From Nocardiopsis alkaliphila YIM 80379 (GTDB taxonomy: Bacteria > Actinomycetota > Actinomycetes > Streptosporangiales > Streptosporangiaceae): a stretch of DNA of 35,598 bases. This document shows, one piece after another, positions 10,963-17,889 of this stretch. Below the pieces are notes generated by a model, which searched no databases, was not told where the DNA came from, and was given only the letters and a program-made list of their open reading frames with translations. A program made the translations under genes and the position numbers. Where the stretch lies: assembly GCF_000341005.1 (NCBI RefSeq), contig NZ_ANBD01000050.1, positions 1 through 35,598 on the forward strand, read 5' to 3'. How positions within the stretch are numbered: the first letter of the stretch is position 1; every line of letters begins with the position of its first letter.

Positions 10963-11550
10963 CTACGACGGCAGGAGGTGGGGCGTGGGCGAACCGGGAG
11001 GCCCGCGTGGCCTGTACGCACGGGGTGCGGGCGAAGAGTACGCGCTGAACGGGGGCACGGTGTAGACCCGTTCGGGCGGCTCGAAGGGCGGGCCGGTGAC
11101 CTGTAGGGGCCGGGGCAGGGCCCGGGAGACGACACCGGCCAAGAACCACAGGGCCGACTCGCCGTGGGCGAGCAGCGCGGAGGCGAACAGGGCCGCCCAC
11201 AGGTGTGCGAACAGCATGCCCGGAGCGAGGCCGAGGAGGTGGGTGGATGACCCGTGCTCGCCGTGGCCGTGACCAGGGGGCGCCGCACCGGGGTCGACCA
11301 TCACCTGGAGGATCAGGTGCGAGGCGACCTGCGCGAGGGCCATGACGGCGAAGATGTCCCCGAAGCCCCGCATGGTCTTGGTGAAGCGCCAGAGGAGGCC
11401 GAAGAGGAACAGCGTGGCCAAGAGGAAGCCCTCGACCCCGGCGGGGATCTCGGCCCACTGGTTGTGACCGTTCCAGGCCAGCCCCGAGCACGCGAAGGCG
11501 AGGAACGCCGTGCGCGTAAGACGGAGTATGCCGTGAGCGGGTCGCATCAT
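10963..11550 (-). CDS. Membrane protein with His-rich loop, unknown family
   Basis: I do not recognise a named family. The start is ATG 11550 or the adjacent ATG 11547; neither has a strong ribosome site. About 195 residues contain four hydrophobic helices (about residues 10-25, 38-55, 62-82 and 105-145 as one or two segments), a short His-rich stretch GHGHGEHGSSTH between helices and a Pro/Arg/Tyr-rich C-terminal tail. The gene lies 106 bp upstream of the copC-like gene on the same strand, and the histidine loop suggests metal handling, perhaps as a partner of the CopC protein. That link is inference. Confidence 0.65.
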   Translation of the reverse strand: MMRPAHGILRLTRTAFLAFACSGLAWNGHNQWAEIPAGVEGFLLATLFLFGLLWRFTKTMRGFGDIFAVMALAQVASHLILQVMVDPGAAPPGHGHGEHGSSTHLLGLAPGMLFAHLWAALFASALLAHGESALWFLAGVVSRALPRPLQVTGPPFEPPERVYTVPPFSAYSSPAPRAYRPRGPPGSPTPHLLPS

Positions 11551-11657
11551 AGTGAACCTAGGCCGTGCTCCCCGGGGGTCGCAAGGCCCGGGGCCGCAAG
11601 GCCCGGAACACGGGGAAGCCACCGGGCGCGTGAGGCACCCGGCGGCTTCGCCCATGG

Positions 11658-11921
11658 CTATCCGGCCGGTACCAGTTCGCGGCGCATGTAGCGACGCTGC
11701 TCGGGGGTGGTGCCACCCCAGACTCCATGAGCCTCACCGGCGCGAAGGGCCCACCGCAGACATTCTGGGCGAACAGTGCAGCTGCGGCAGATCGAGAGGG
11801 CCTGCTCCGTGTCGACGCGGCCGATCCCGGTGCTGCTCACCGGAAAGAAGATCTCGGGGTCGTAGGAGCGGCAGTTCCCCTGCTCGACCCAATCCTCACT
11901 CTCGTGATACAGGCGGTTCAC
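11658..11921 (-). CDS. WhiB-family iron-sulfur transcription regulator
   Basis: The start is GTG 11921, with GGAGG seven bases upstream; the longer open frame has no better start. The protein has 87 residues with the four cluster-binding cysteines C17, C45, C48 and C54 (C-x27-C-x2-C-x5-C), the turn GVWGG at 66-70 and a basic C-terminus (RRYMRRE). This is the complete WhiB core: a [4Fe-4S] cluster domain that binds region 4 of the primary sigma factor and responds to redox change or nitric oxide. It is closest in size and layout to WhiB1/WblE-type proteins, but I do not assign an orthologue. The promoter region upstream carries repeated TGTAGTAC motifs. Confidence 0.93.
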   Translation of the reverse strand: MNRLYHESEDWVEQGNCRSYDPEIFFPVSSTGIGRVDTEQALSICRSCTVRPECLRWALRAGEAHGVWGGTTPEQRRYMRRELVPAG

Positions 11922-12043
11922 GGGCGCCTCCGATCCCTGGTCAGTGATCCCCACCGAGCGGTCCGCGTGGGGCGGTGAAGTTCGTGGCCGCGCCGCGCCA
12001 GGGGCTCGTGACCACCATGGACCGCGGCGAAGCGTTGCGACCA

Positions 12044-12072
12044 ATTGTAGTACTACATGAGGTCGTACTACA
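12044..12072 (-). promoter_or_regulatory. Probable whiB promoter with TGTAGTAC direct repeats
   Basis: Read on the minus strand, two copies of TGTAGTAC start 15 bp apart (plus-strand GTACTACA at 12065-12072 and 12050-12057). The second runs into TACAAT (plus 12044-12049), a good -10 hexamer. The inner copy forms a perfect 12-bp palindrome TGTAGTACTACA at 12046-12057. The whiB start codon is about 120 bp downstream. The first repeat lies where a -35 box would be, so the repeats are either an operator over the promoter or an activator site replacing a poor -35. Confidence 0.5.
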
Positions 12073-12609
12073 CGGAGTCTGCTCCAAAATTCGTAAATCA
12101 TCAAGGACGTTCGCCCCAGGGGAGAAGGCCGAGGGTTCTCGTTATCAGAGCGAGACATGGCCGGCGTGGATCCGTGATGCGGCGTGTCGCGGTGAAAAAA
12201 GACGATTCTCTTGTGCGTGGAGGGCTTTCGTCACATGGTCGCGTGCCCTGTGACGTGCGCGGTGATGCTTTGGGGGCGTTATGTCGCGAGCTTCCCACCG
12301 AATTGATGTGACTTAACACACGCTTTATCTCGCCTCTGGAGGCTCTATGTTTGACCCTGAGGCCTGTATTGGAAGCCCCGAAGTCAGGGAGTCGACCCGA
12401 CGCGGCCCGGGTGGCCGCCACGGTCGAATACCCAGACGGACTAGGGGGGATCAGGGCCTTGGGCCACCACCGATCGCCACTCTAGGGCACGGGGCGCGAT
12501 GGCCTCGAACGGCAAAATATACGGGCCATACCCGATGGGAATCAGCGTAAACATCTACGCGAAATCTCGCTGAAACGAGCTTGACCTTCGTTCGCTAAAT
12601 TCGTTCGAC
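12073..12609. other. Lower-GC regulatory stretch upstream of ectA
   Basis: Apart from the small candidate ORF above, this stretch has no gene I can support. Its base composition is clearly less GC-rich than the flanks (for example AAAATATACG near 12516 and GAAAAAAGACGATTC near 12196). It contains candidate promoter hexamers and the repeats described at 12551-12629. It must hold the ect operon promoter. Confidence 0.5.
12347..12550 (+). CDS. Possible small ORF upstream of ectA, unknown
   Basis: This is an open frame of 67 codons starting MFDPEACIGSPE. For it: GGAGG lies six bases before the ATG, and TTGATG (12304-12309) with TTATCT sixteen bases later could be a promoter just upstream. Against it: third-position GC is only about half, far below neighbouring genes, and the product (rich in Arg, Gly and Pro) matches nothing I know. 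It ends 60 bp before the ectA frame on the same strand, so it could be a leader peptide or a chance frame in a lower-GC regulatory region. Confidence 0.25.
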   Translation: MFDPEACIGSPEVRESTRRGPGGRHGRIPRRTRGDQGLGPPPIATLGHGARWPRTAKYTGHTRWESA

Positions 12610-12629
12610 GTGCCACATCTACGAACGAA
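12551..12629 (+). promoter_or_regulatory. Repeat-rich promoter/operator region of ectA
   Basis: The octamer TTCGTTCG occurs twice in direct orientation (12587-12594 and 12600-12607) and once inverted as CGAACGAA (12622-12629). The last two form a dyad spaced by 14 bp. ACATCTACG is also repeated at 12551-12559 and 12615-12623, and CTCG-(6 nt)-CGAG lies between. TAAATT at 12596-12601 is placed as a -10 box for a transcript that begins at or just before GTG 12610. The symmetric octamers overlap that start, as expected for a repressor or stress-regulator site. Confidence 0.5.
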
Positions 12630-13212
12630 CCTCCAAGCACGCGACCGAAACGACGTCGGGGCTCAGAGCCCACAGACCGCCGAGGGCGCGGGCCATGAGG
12701 GCGTGCGTCTTTCGCACCCTTCCCCGGAGGACGGGCCGCACATGTGGCGGTTGGCCGGCGCGACGGGGATGGACGTGAACTCTCCGTACGCCTATACGCT
12801 GTGGTGCCGGGACTTCGCCACGACCAGCGTCGTGGCCCGGGACGCCGACGGTCGGGTGGCGGCCTACGTCACTGGTTACGTCCGTCCCGACAGCCCGGAC
12901 ACGTACTTCCTCTGGCAGGTGGCCGTCGACTCCGCGTACCGCGGTCAGCGGCTGGCCCGTCGGATGCTCGACTTCATCGGCGACGCGATCGCCGAGCAGG
13001 GTTTGCAGTACCTCGAAGCGACCGTCACGCCGGACAACGCGGCCTCCCGTGCCCTCTTCGCGTCCTTCGCCAGAGACCGAGGCACCGAAGCCGTATGGAG
13101 CCCGCTCTTCGCGGAGGAACACTTCCCGACCGACGATGGCGAGCTCCACGAGCCCGAGGACCTCGTGCGCATCGGCCCTTTCGGGCCACGAAACGTCGAT
13201 TCCGAAGACTGA
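12610..13212 (+). CDS. ectA: L-2,4-diaminobutyrate N(gamma)-acetyltransferase EctA
   Basis: It acetylates L-2,4-diaminobutyrate with acetyl-CoA, the second step of ectoine synthesis. The product is a GNAT-fold protein with the family signature: VRLSHPSPEDGPHMWRLA, then NSPYAYTLWCRDF, VTGYVRPDSPDTYFLWQVAV and the acetyl-CoA loop YRGQRLARRMLDF, ending in EDLVRIGPF. Two starts are possible: GTG 12610 (200 residues, no ribosome site, possibly leaderless) or GTG 12703 (169 residues, beginning exactly at the conserved fold with a weak GAGG upstream). No other in-frame start lies between. It is the first gene of ectABC; ectB follows after 93 bp. Confidence 0.93.
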   Translation: MPHLRTNLQARDRNDVGAQSPQTAEGAGHEGVRLSHPSPEDGPHMWRLAGATGMDVNSPYAYTLWCRDFATTSVVARDADGRVAAYVTGYVRPDSPDTYFLWQVAVDSAYRGQRLARRMLDFIGDAIAEQGLQYLEATVTPDNAASRALFASFARDRGTEAVWSPLFAEEHFPTDDGELHEPEDLVRIGPFGPRNVDSED

Positions 13213-13305
13213 ACCCTCCGCACCGGATCGAACGCGATCCTGTACCCACCCCTCGTCTAAGCCATGAGCCCACGAAGTTGGGGAAAGGAACCAAGGAACA
13301 TCACC

Positions 13306-14574
13306 ATGGAGACCTTCCAGCGCCTGGAGTCCGAAGTCCGCGGATACTGCCGCAACTGGCCGGTCCTCTTCGACAAGGCGGTCGGTGCCCACGTTTACGA
13401 CGAGACCGGTAAGCCCTACCTGGACTTCTTCGCCGGGGCGGGATCGCTCAACTACGGGCACAACAACCCGGAGTTGAAGACCTCGCTCATCGATTACCTG
13501 ACGAACGATCGCATCGTTCACAGCCTCGACGCCTACAGTGTGGCCAAACAGGAGTTCCTGAAAACCTTCGAAGAGATCATCCTCAAACCCAGGGGACTGG
13601 ACTACAAGATCCAGTTCCCCGGCCCGGCCGGAAACAACGCGGTCGAGGCCGCGCTGAAGCTGGCCCGCAAGTACACCGGTCGCCAGACCATCATCAACTT
13701 CACCAACGGCTTCCACGGCATGACCCTGGGGGCCTTGGCCGTCACCGGTAACTCCATGAAGCGCGGCGGCGCCGGTGTGCCGCTGGACCACGTGGCCACC
13801 ATGCCGTTCGACAACTACCTGGACGGCAGGACCCCGGACTTCCTGTGGCTGCGTACCCTGCTCGACGACAGCGGCAGTGGCCTGGACGCCCCGGCCGCCG
13901 TTATCGTGGAGTCCATCCAGGGCGAAGGCGGTATCAACGTCGCCAGCGCCGCATGGCTCCGTGGGCTGTCCGACCTGTGCAAGGAGTACGGCATCCTGCT
14001 CATCCTGGACGACATCCAGATGGGTTGCGGCCGTACCGGTAAGTTCTTCAGCTTCGAAGAGGCCGGCATCACCCCGGACATCGTCACCCTGTCCAAGTCC
14101 ATCAGCGGCTATGGTCTGCCGATGGCGCTCACGCTGTTCAAGCGCGAGTTGGACGTGTGGGAGCCGGGCGAGCACAACGGTACCTTCCGGGGCTTCAACC
14201 CGGCCATGGTCACCGGTGCCGAGGCACTGCGCCGCTACTGGAGCGACGACGCCTTCGCCCAGGCCACCTTGGCCAAGGGCACCATGGTCGAGGCCCGCCT
14301 GTCCGAGATCGCAGCCGAGCACGCCGAGTTCGGCGCGCACGTGCGTGGTCGCGGTCTGGCCCGGGGTCTGGCCTTCGACGCCGAAACCGGCATCGCCAAG
14401 AAGGTCGCCGCCGAGTCCTTCGAGCGCGGCCTGCTCTTGGAGACCTCCGGTCCTGAGGACGAGGTCGCCAAGCTCCTGCCGCCGCTGACCGCGACGGATG
14501 AGGAACTCTCCGCCGGCCTGGACATCATGGCCGACGCCGCCCGGGCCGCCGTCAAGGTCGCTCAGCCGGCCTAG
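13306..14574 (+). CDS. ectB: Diaminobutyrate--2-oxoglutarate transaminase EctB
   Basis: This enzyme makes L-2,4-diaminobutyrate from aspartate-4-semialdehyde and glutamate with pyridoxal phosphate, the first committed step of ectoine synthesis. I use ATG 13306 (METFQRLESEVRGYCR) because AAGGAAC precedes it and EctB proteins begin this way; an in-frame ATG at 13264 is less likely. The length of 422 residues is normal. It is a class III aminotransferase: GPAGNNAVEAALKLAR (about 106-121), the cofactor-contacting Asp in ILDDIQMGCGRTG (D235/D236) and the Schiff-base Lys264 in TLSKSISGYGLP. Spacing to ectC is 191 bp and contains a strong hairpin. Confidence 0.97.
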   Translation: METFQRLESEVRGYCRNWPVLFDKAVGAHVYDETGKPYLDFFAGAGSLNYGHNNPELKTSLIDYLTNDRIVHSLDAYSVAKQEFLKTFEEIILKPRGLDYKIQFPGPAGNNAVEAALKLARKYTGRQTIINFTNGFHGMTLGALAVTGNSMKRGGAGVPLDHVATMPFDNYLDGRTPDFLWLRTLLDDSGSGLDAPAAVIVESIQGEGGINVASAAWLRGLSDLCKEYGILLILDDIQMGCGRTGKFFSFEEAGITPDIVTLSKSISGYGLPMALTLFKRELDVWEPGEHNGTFRGFNPAMVTGAEALRRYWSDDAFAQATLAKGTMVEARLSEIAAEHAEFGAHVRGRGLARGLAFDAETGIAKKVAAESFERGLLLETSGPEDEVAKLLPPLTATDEELSAGLDIMADAARAAVKVAQPA

Positions 14575-14671
14575 GGACGTCCCGGGCCGTAGAGTCCCTC
14601 CGCCGGCCGCCAGGCCTTCCGTTGAAGGTGGCGGTGGGGGAGAAGTGGAAGCTCAGGGCGAGCACCGCCTC

Positions 14672-14712
14672 GGGGCCGGCCGACGTTCCCAGACGGAACG
14701 TCGGCCGGCCCC
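14672..14712 (+). promoter_or_regulatory. 18-bp perfect hairpin between ectB and ectC
   Basis: GGGGCCGGCCGACGTTCC at 14672-14689 and its exact reverse complement at 14695-14712 enclose a five-base loop (CAGAC). The stem is as strong as any intrinsic terminator in this genome type but lacks a T-run and lies inside the operon, 53 bp before the ectC start. It could attenuate ectC, protect the ectAB mRNA 3' end, or mark an RNA-processing point. The reading frame of ectB is closed 97 bp before it. Confidence 0.75.
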
Positions 14713-14765
14713 CTACCGTGTAACCAGCGCATACTCCGCGCACCAGCACGTTTAAGGAGACCCAA

Positions 14766-15167
14766 GTGATCGTTCGTAGCCTGGACGAGATCAGCGACAC
14801 CGACGCCGACATCAAGACCGAGAACTGGCGTAGCCGTCGGATCGTTCTGGCCAAGGAGAAGGTGGGCTTCTCCTTCCACGAGACCGTGCTGTACGCGGGC
14901 ACCGAGTCGACCTTCCAGTACGCCAACCACATCGAGCTCGTGCACTGCATCGAGGGCGAGGCCGAGCTGACCAACGAGGAGACCGGCGAGAAGCACATCA
15001 TCACGCCCGGCACCCTCTACCTGCTCAACGGCCACGAGAAGCACACGGTCCGGCCCAAGACCGACTTCCGGGTACTGTGCGTCTTCAACCCGCCCGTGAC
15101 CGGGCGCGAGGTCCATGACGAGAACGGTGTCTACCCGTTGATCGTCGAGGAGGAGGCGAACGCCTGA
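14766..15167 (+). CDS. ectC: L-ectoine synthase EctC
   Basis: This enzyme closes the ring of N(gamma)-acetyl-2,4-diaminobutyrate by water elimination to give ectoine. The protein has 133 residues, with a GTG start preceded by AAGGAGA. It is a single cupin domain. The three metal ligands known from EctC structures are at the expected places: Glu57 ([14 protein letters not shown]), Tyr85 ([14 protein letters not shown]) and His93. The closing [21 protein letters not shown] is also typical. No hydroxylase gene (ectD) and no dedicated aspartokinase follow; the operon ends at the hairpin 15191-15223. Confidence 0.97.
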   Translation: MIVRSLDEISDTDADIKTENWRSRRIVLAKEKVGFSFHETVLYAGTESTFQYANHIELVHCIEGEAELTNEETGEKHIITPGTLYLLNGHEKHTVRPKTDFRVLCVFNPPVTGREVHDENGVYPLIVEEEANA

Positions 15168-15190
15168 TCGGGCTTCGATCACGCTTCGTC

Positions 15191-15223
15191 GATGGGCGGC
15201 GGCCGACTACGGCCCCGCCCATC
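15191..15223 (+). terminator. Terminator of the ect operon
   Basis: The nested hairpin has GATGGGCGG pairing with CCGCCCATC at the base and GGCCG-ACTA-CGGCC at the top, with one bulged C. It begins 24 bp after the ectC stop and is followed by CGCTTTCTT. Position and strength fit an intrinsic terminator. Confidence 0.8.
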
Positions 15224-15556
15224 CGCTTTCTTCGGATGAAGACCCCTGGGTGATGAGAGTGGGAACCCAGAGTCACCCCGCACAGGTGGCCCGGCCACAA
15301 GCCCTGAGAGGGCTGGTCACCCGATGGTTCTCAGCGCATAACCAGTGCATAACGGACTAAACATGTCTTGTTACTGCACGGCGGGGCCGGGGAGAGAGAC
15401 CCCGTACCAACGCCGTCGCCCCATGTACCCGGGGGCGGTCAGGCCGCGGACACGGTTCCGCGGCAGCCCACATGAGGCGATCCACCATCCGAATGTGCGG
15501 CGTCCCCGTCCTGTCCTTCGGCGGGGCCACCGCTTTGGAATCTTCAAGGAGCAGTC
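15224..15556 (+). promoter_or_regulatory. ehuB upstream region: GCATAAC repeats and leader hairpins
   Basis: This 333-bp stretch has no gene. It contains a small hairpin AGCCCT-GAG-AGGGCT near 15300-15315, then two direct copies of GCATAAC (15336-15342 and 15347-15353) exactly 11 bp apart, one helical turn, suited to binding a dimeric regulator. Downstream lie two GC hairpins, CGCCCC-(9 nt)-GGGGCG (15417-15437) and GCCGCGG-(8 nt)-CCGCGGC (15443-15464). AAGGAG before the ehuB start is at 15546-15551. The layout suggests a regulated promoter near the repeats and a structured leader. Confidence 0.5.
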
Positions 15557-16465
15557 GTGAAGAATCAGGGACCAGCGCGTCGGCGAGGAAGTTGGGGACG
15601 TCGGGACGCCTTCCGCCTGGCCGGCGTCGGTGCGGCCGCCATGGCTCTCGCCCCCACTCTCGCCTCCTGCTCCAGAGCCGGTGAGGGCGCCTCCCTGGAC
15701 GACCTGCGCGAGCAGGGTTTCGTCCGGGTGGGGCTGGCCAACGAGATCCCCTTCGGTTTCGTCGATGGCGGTGGGGAGCCCGCGGGACAGTCACCCGCAG
15801 TGGCCAAGGCCGTCTTCGAGGAACTGGGCGTGCCCGAGATCGTCGCCACCTCCACCAGCTGGGACGGTCTGATCCCGGGGTTGCAGAACAACCAGTTCGA
15901 CATCCTCGCCGCCGGTGTCTTCATCACCCCCGAGCGCTGCCAGGAGGTCGCGTTCAGTGAACCGACCGCTACCGCGCCCGAGGCCTTCATGGTCGAGGCG
16001 GGCAACCCGTACGACATTCAGCACTTCGAGGACATCGCGGCCAACCCGGATATTCGGCTGGCCGTGCTCAACGCCTCCGTCGAGCAGACCTACGCCGAGT
16101 ACTTCGGTGTGAGCGACGACCAGATGGAGCTCATCCCCGACCAGACCACCGGCTTCGAGCTGTTGGAGAACGGTCGTGTGGACGCCATTTCGATGCTGAA
16201 GGTCTCCCACGAATACCTCCTGATCGAACGTGGCGGGGACTTCGACGTCACCGAGCCGTTCTATCCGGTCATGGACGGCAAGGAGGAGAAGGGCTGGGGC
16301 GGACTCTGCATGCGCCAGGGGGACGACGAGATGCTCCAAGAGGTGAATCGCGTCATCGCCGAGTTCACCGAGAGCGGTCGACTCCTCGAACTCGGCGAGG
16401 AGTGGGGCTTCACCGAGGACGACCTGCCCGACGGCACGACCACCGCCGAGCTCTGCGAAGGCTGA
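15557..16465 (+). CDS. ehuB: Ectoine/hydroxyectoine ABC transporter, binding lipoprotein EhuB
   Basis: This is the extracytoplasmic substrate-binding protein of the Ehu importer. The protein has 302 residues and a GTG start with AAGGAG five bases upstream. The N-terminus has twin-arginine-like stretches (RRRGSW, RRDAFRL) followed by a hydrophobic segment and a lipobox LASC at residues about 34-37, so it is a Tat-type lipoprotein. The mature part is a class 3 solute-binding fold starting LDDLREQGFVRVGLANEIPFGF, with WDGLIPGLQNNQFDI and WGFTEDDLP at the end, all typical of EhuB. It heads the four-gene operon ehuBCDA right after ectABC, which supports ectoine as the ligand. Confidence 0.94.
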   Translation: MKNQGPARRRGSWGRRDAFRLAGVGAAAMALAPTLASCSRAGEGASLDDLREQGFVRVGLANEIPFGFVDGGGEPAGQSPAVAKAVFEELGVPEIVATSTSWDGLIPGLQNNQFDILAAGVFITPERCQEVAFSEPTATAPEAFMVEAGNPYDIQHFEDIAANPDIRLAVLNASVEQTYAEYFGVSDDQMELIPDQTTGFELLENGRVDAISMLKVSHEYLLIERGGDFDVTEPFYPVMDGKEEKGWGGLCMRQGDDEMLQEVNRVIAEFTESGRLLELGEEWGFTEDDLPDGTTTAELCEG

Positions 16466-16471
16466 CCCGGC

Positions 16472-17200
16472 GTGGAGTTTTTGCAAGCACAACTACCGCG
16501 CTATCTCGACGGTGCCTGGATCACCATCCAGCTCACCCTCGGGGGCGCCATCCTGGCCTTCGTCTTAGCCATGCTCTTCGGGATCATGGGCACCGCCAGG
16601 TTCTGGATCCTGCGCGCGATCACCACGGTCTACGTGGAGGTCTTTCGAGGTATCGCCGCGCTCGTGGTGATGTTCTGGTTCGTCTTCGCGATCCCGGACA
16701 TGAGCGGCTACGAGCTCGACCCGATGTTCGCGGCGATCCTGGCTTTGGGACTCAACGTCGGCGCCTACGGTGCCGAGGTCGTGCGCGCCGCGCTCAACGC
16801 GGTGCCCAGGGCGCAGGTGGAGGCCACCATCGCGCTGAACCTGTCCTGGTTCCAGCGCATGCGTTTGGTGGTCCTTCCTCAGGCGTGGGCCCAGATGCTG
16901 CCCACGTTCGGCAACCTGATCATCGAGTTGATGAAGGCGACCGCCGTCGTGTATCTGGTCGGCATCCTCGACCTCACCGCCGTCGCCCGTGAGGTGCGCA
17001 CCGGTACGGGTGAGACGATCGCCGCGTTCGGGATCGCGTTCGTCCTCTACTACCTGATCGCGCAGGTGTTGATCTTCGGTATGCGACTGCTCGAACGCCG
17101 CGCGAACGCCAGATTGGGCAGGACACCGCCTTCCGGCGGCGGCCTCATGAACCTGCTCCGGCCACCGTCGGTCGGTACCCGGGTGGGGGTGGCCAAGTAA
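16472..17200 (+). CDS. ehuC: Ectoine ABC transporter permease EhuC
   Basis: The membrane permease subunit has 242 residues, with GTG start 6 bp after ehuB. It has about five transmembrane helices. The N-terminal HisM/GlnP-type motif DGAWITIQLTLGGAILAF is present. The EAA loop that docks the ATPase reads EVVRAALNAVPRAQVEATIALNLSW (in two overlapping parts near residues 108-132) and continues to RLVVLPQAWAQMLP. It should form a heterodimer with EhuD. The stop codon shares one base with the ehuD start. Confidence 0.93.
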   Translation: MEFLQAQLPRYLDGAWITIQLTLGGAILAFVLAMLFGIMGTARFWILRAITTVYVEVFRGIAALVVMFWFVFAIPDMSGYELDPMFAAILALGLNVGAYGAEVVRAALNAVPRAQVEATIALNLSWFQRMRLVVLPQAWAQMLPTFGNLIIELMKATAVVYLVGILDLTAVAREVRTGTGETIAAFGIAFVLYYLIAQVLIFGMRLLERRANARLGRTPPSGGGLMNLLRPPSVGTRVGVAK

Positions 17201-17889
17201 TGGAGAACGGTTCCCTTCCCATGTTCTGGGACTTCGAGTTCACGTTCGAGGTCATGCCGAGTCTGTTGGGCGGCCTGTGGGTGACCGTTCAGCTCACGCT
17301 GATCGGCTACCTCATCGCGCTGACCCTGGGTCTGTTGATCGCGATCGTGCGCCGGGTTCCGATCCTCGGTTCCGTGGTGCACTTCGTCATGGAGTTCATC
17401 CGGACCACACCGCTGATCATCCAGGTGGTCTTCGTCTTCTTCCTACTGCCGGCGAGTCTGGCGATCCCCCTACTGGGGGACGTGCCCATCACGGCCTTCA
17501 CGGTGGGTGTGGTGGTCCTTGGTATCCACTACGCGGCCTACACCGCCGAGGTGTACCGCTCGGGGATCGAGGGAGTGGCCAAGGGGCAGTGGGAGGCCGC
17601 GAGGGCACTGAGCCTGCCGACCTCGCGCACCTGGGGCGCCATCGTGCTCCCTCAGGCGATCCGGAAGGTCATTCCGGCGCTGGGCAACTACCTGATCTCC
17701 ATGTTCAAGGACACCCCCTTGCTCTTCGCCATCGGTGTGGCGGAGCTGTTGACCAGGGCTCAGCGGATCGGCAGCGAGAGTTTCCGGATGATGGAGGCCA
17801 TCACCCTGGTCGGGGTCCTCTTCCTGCTGGTGAGCATCCCGTCCGCGATTGTGATTCGACGACTGGAGAAGAGATATGTCGCCGTCTGA
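17200..17889 (+). CDS. ehuD: Ectoine ABC transporter permease EhuD
   Basis: The second permease has 229 residues; its ATG overlaps the ehuC stop by one base (TAATG), so translation is coupled. About five transmembrane helices are visible, with GGLWVTVQLTLIGYLIALTL at the start, the EAA-type loop AEVYRSGIEGVAKGQWEAAR and the following SRTWGAIVLPQAIRKVIPAL. It pairs with EhuC to form the pore of a polar-amino-acid-type importer. The C-terminus ends IVIRRLEKRYVAV and overlaps the ATPase gene by 14 bp. Confidence 0.93.
   Translation: MENGSLPMFWDFEFTFEVMPSLLGGLWVTVQLTLIGYLIALTLGLLIAIVRRVPILGSVVHFVMEFIRTTPLIIQVVFVFFLLPASLAIPLLGDVPITAFTVGVVVLGIHYAAYTAEVYRSGIEGVAKGQWEAARALSLPTSRTWGAIVLPQAIRKVIPALGNYLISMFKDTPLLFAIGVAELLTRAQRIGSESFRMMEAITLVGVLFLLVSIPSAIVIRRLEKRYVAV

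Noticed and set aside
12160..12215. A frame reading W-I-R-D-A-A-C-R-G-E, like the start of a WhiB protein
   Set aside because: Only about ten residues match the WhiB N-terminal pattern. None of the later cysteines or the GVWGG turn follows in any frame, so I treat it as chance or at most an untestable relic.
17876..17889. Overlap of ehuD and ehuA as a possible frameshift
   Set aside because: Both frames are complete with normal ends and starts; short overlaps are usual within ABC transporter operons.
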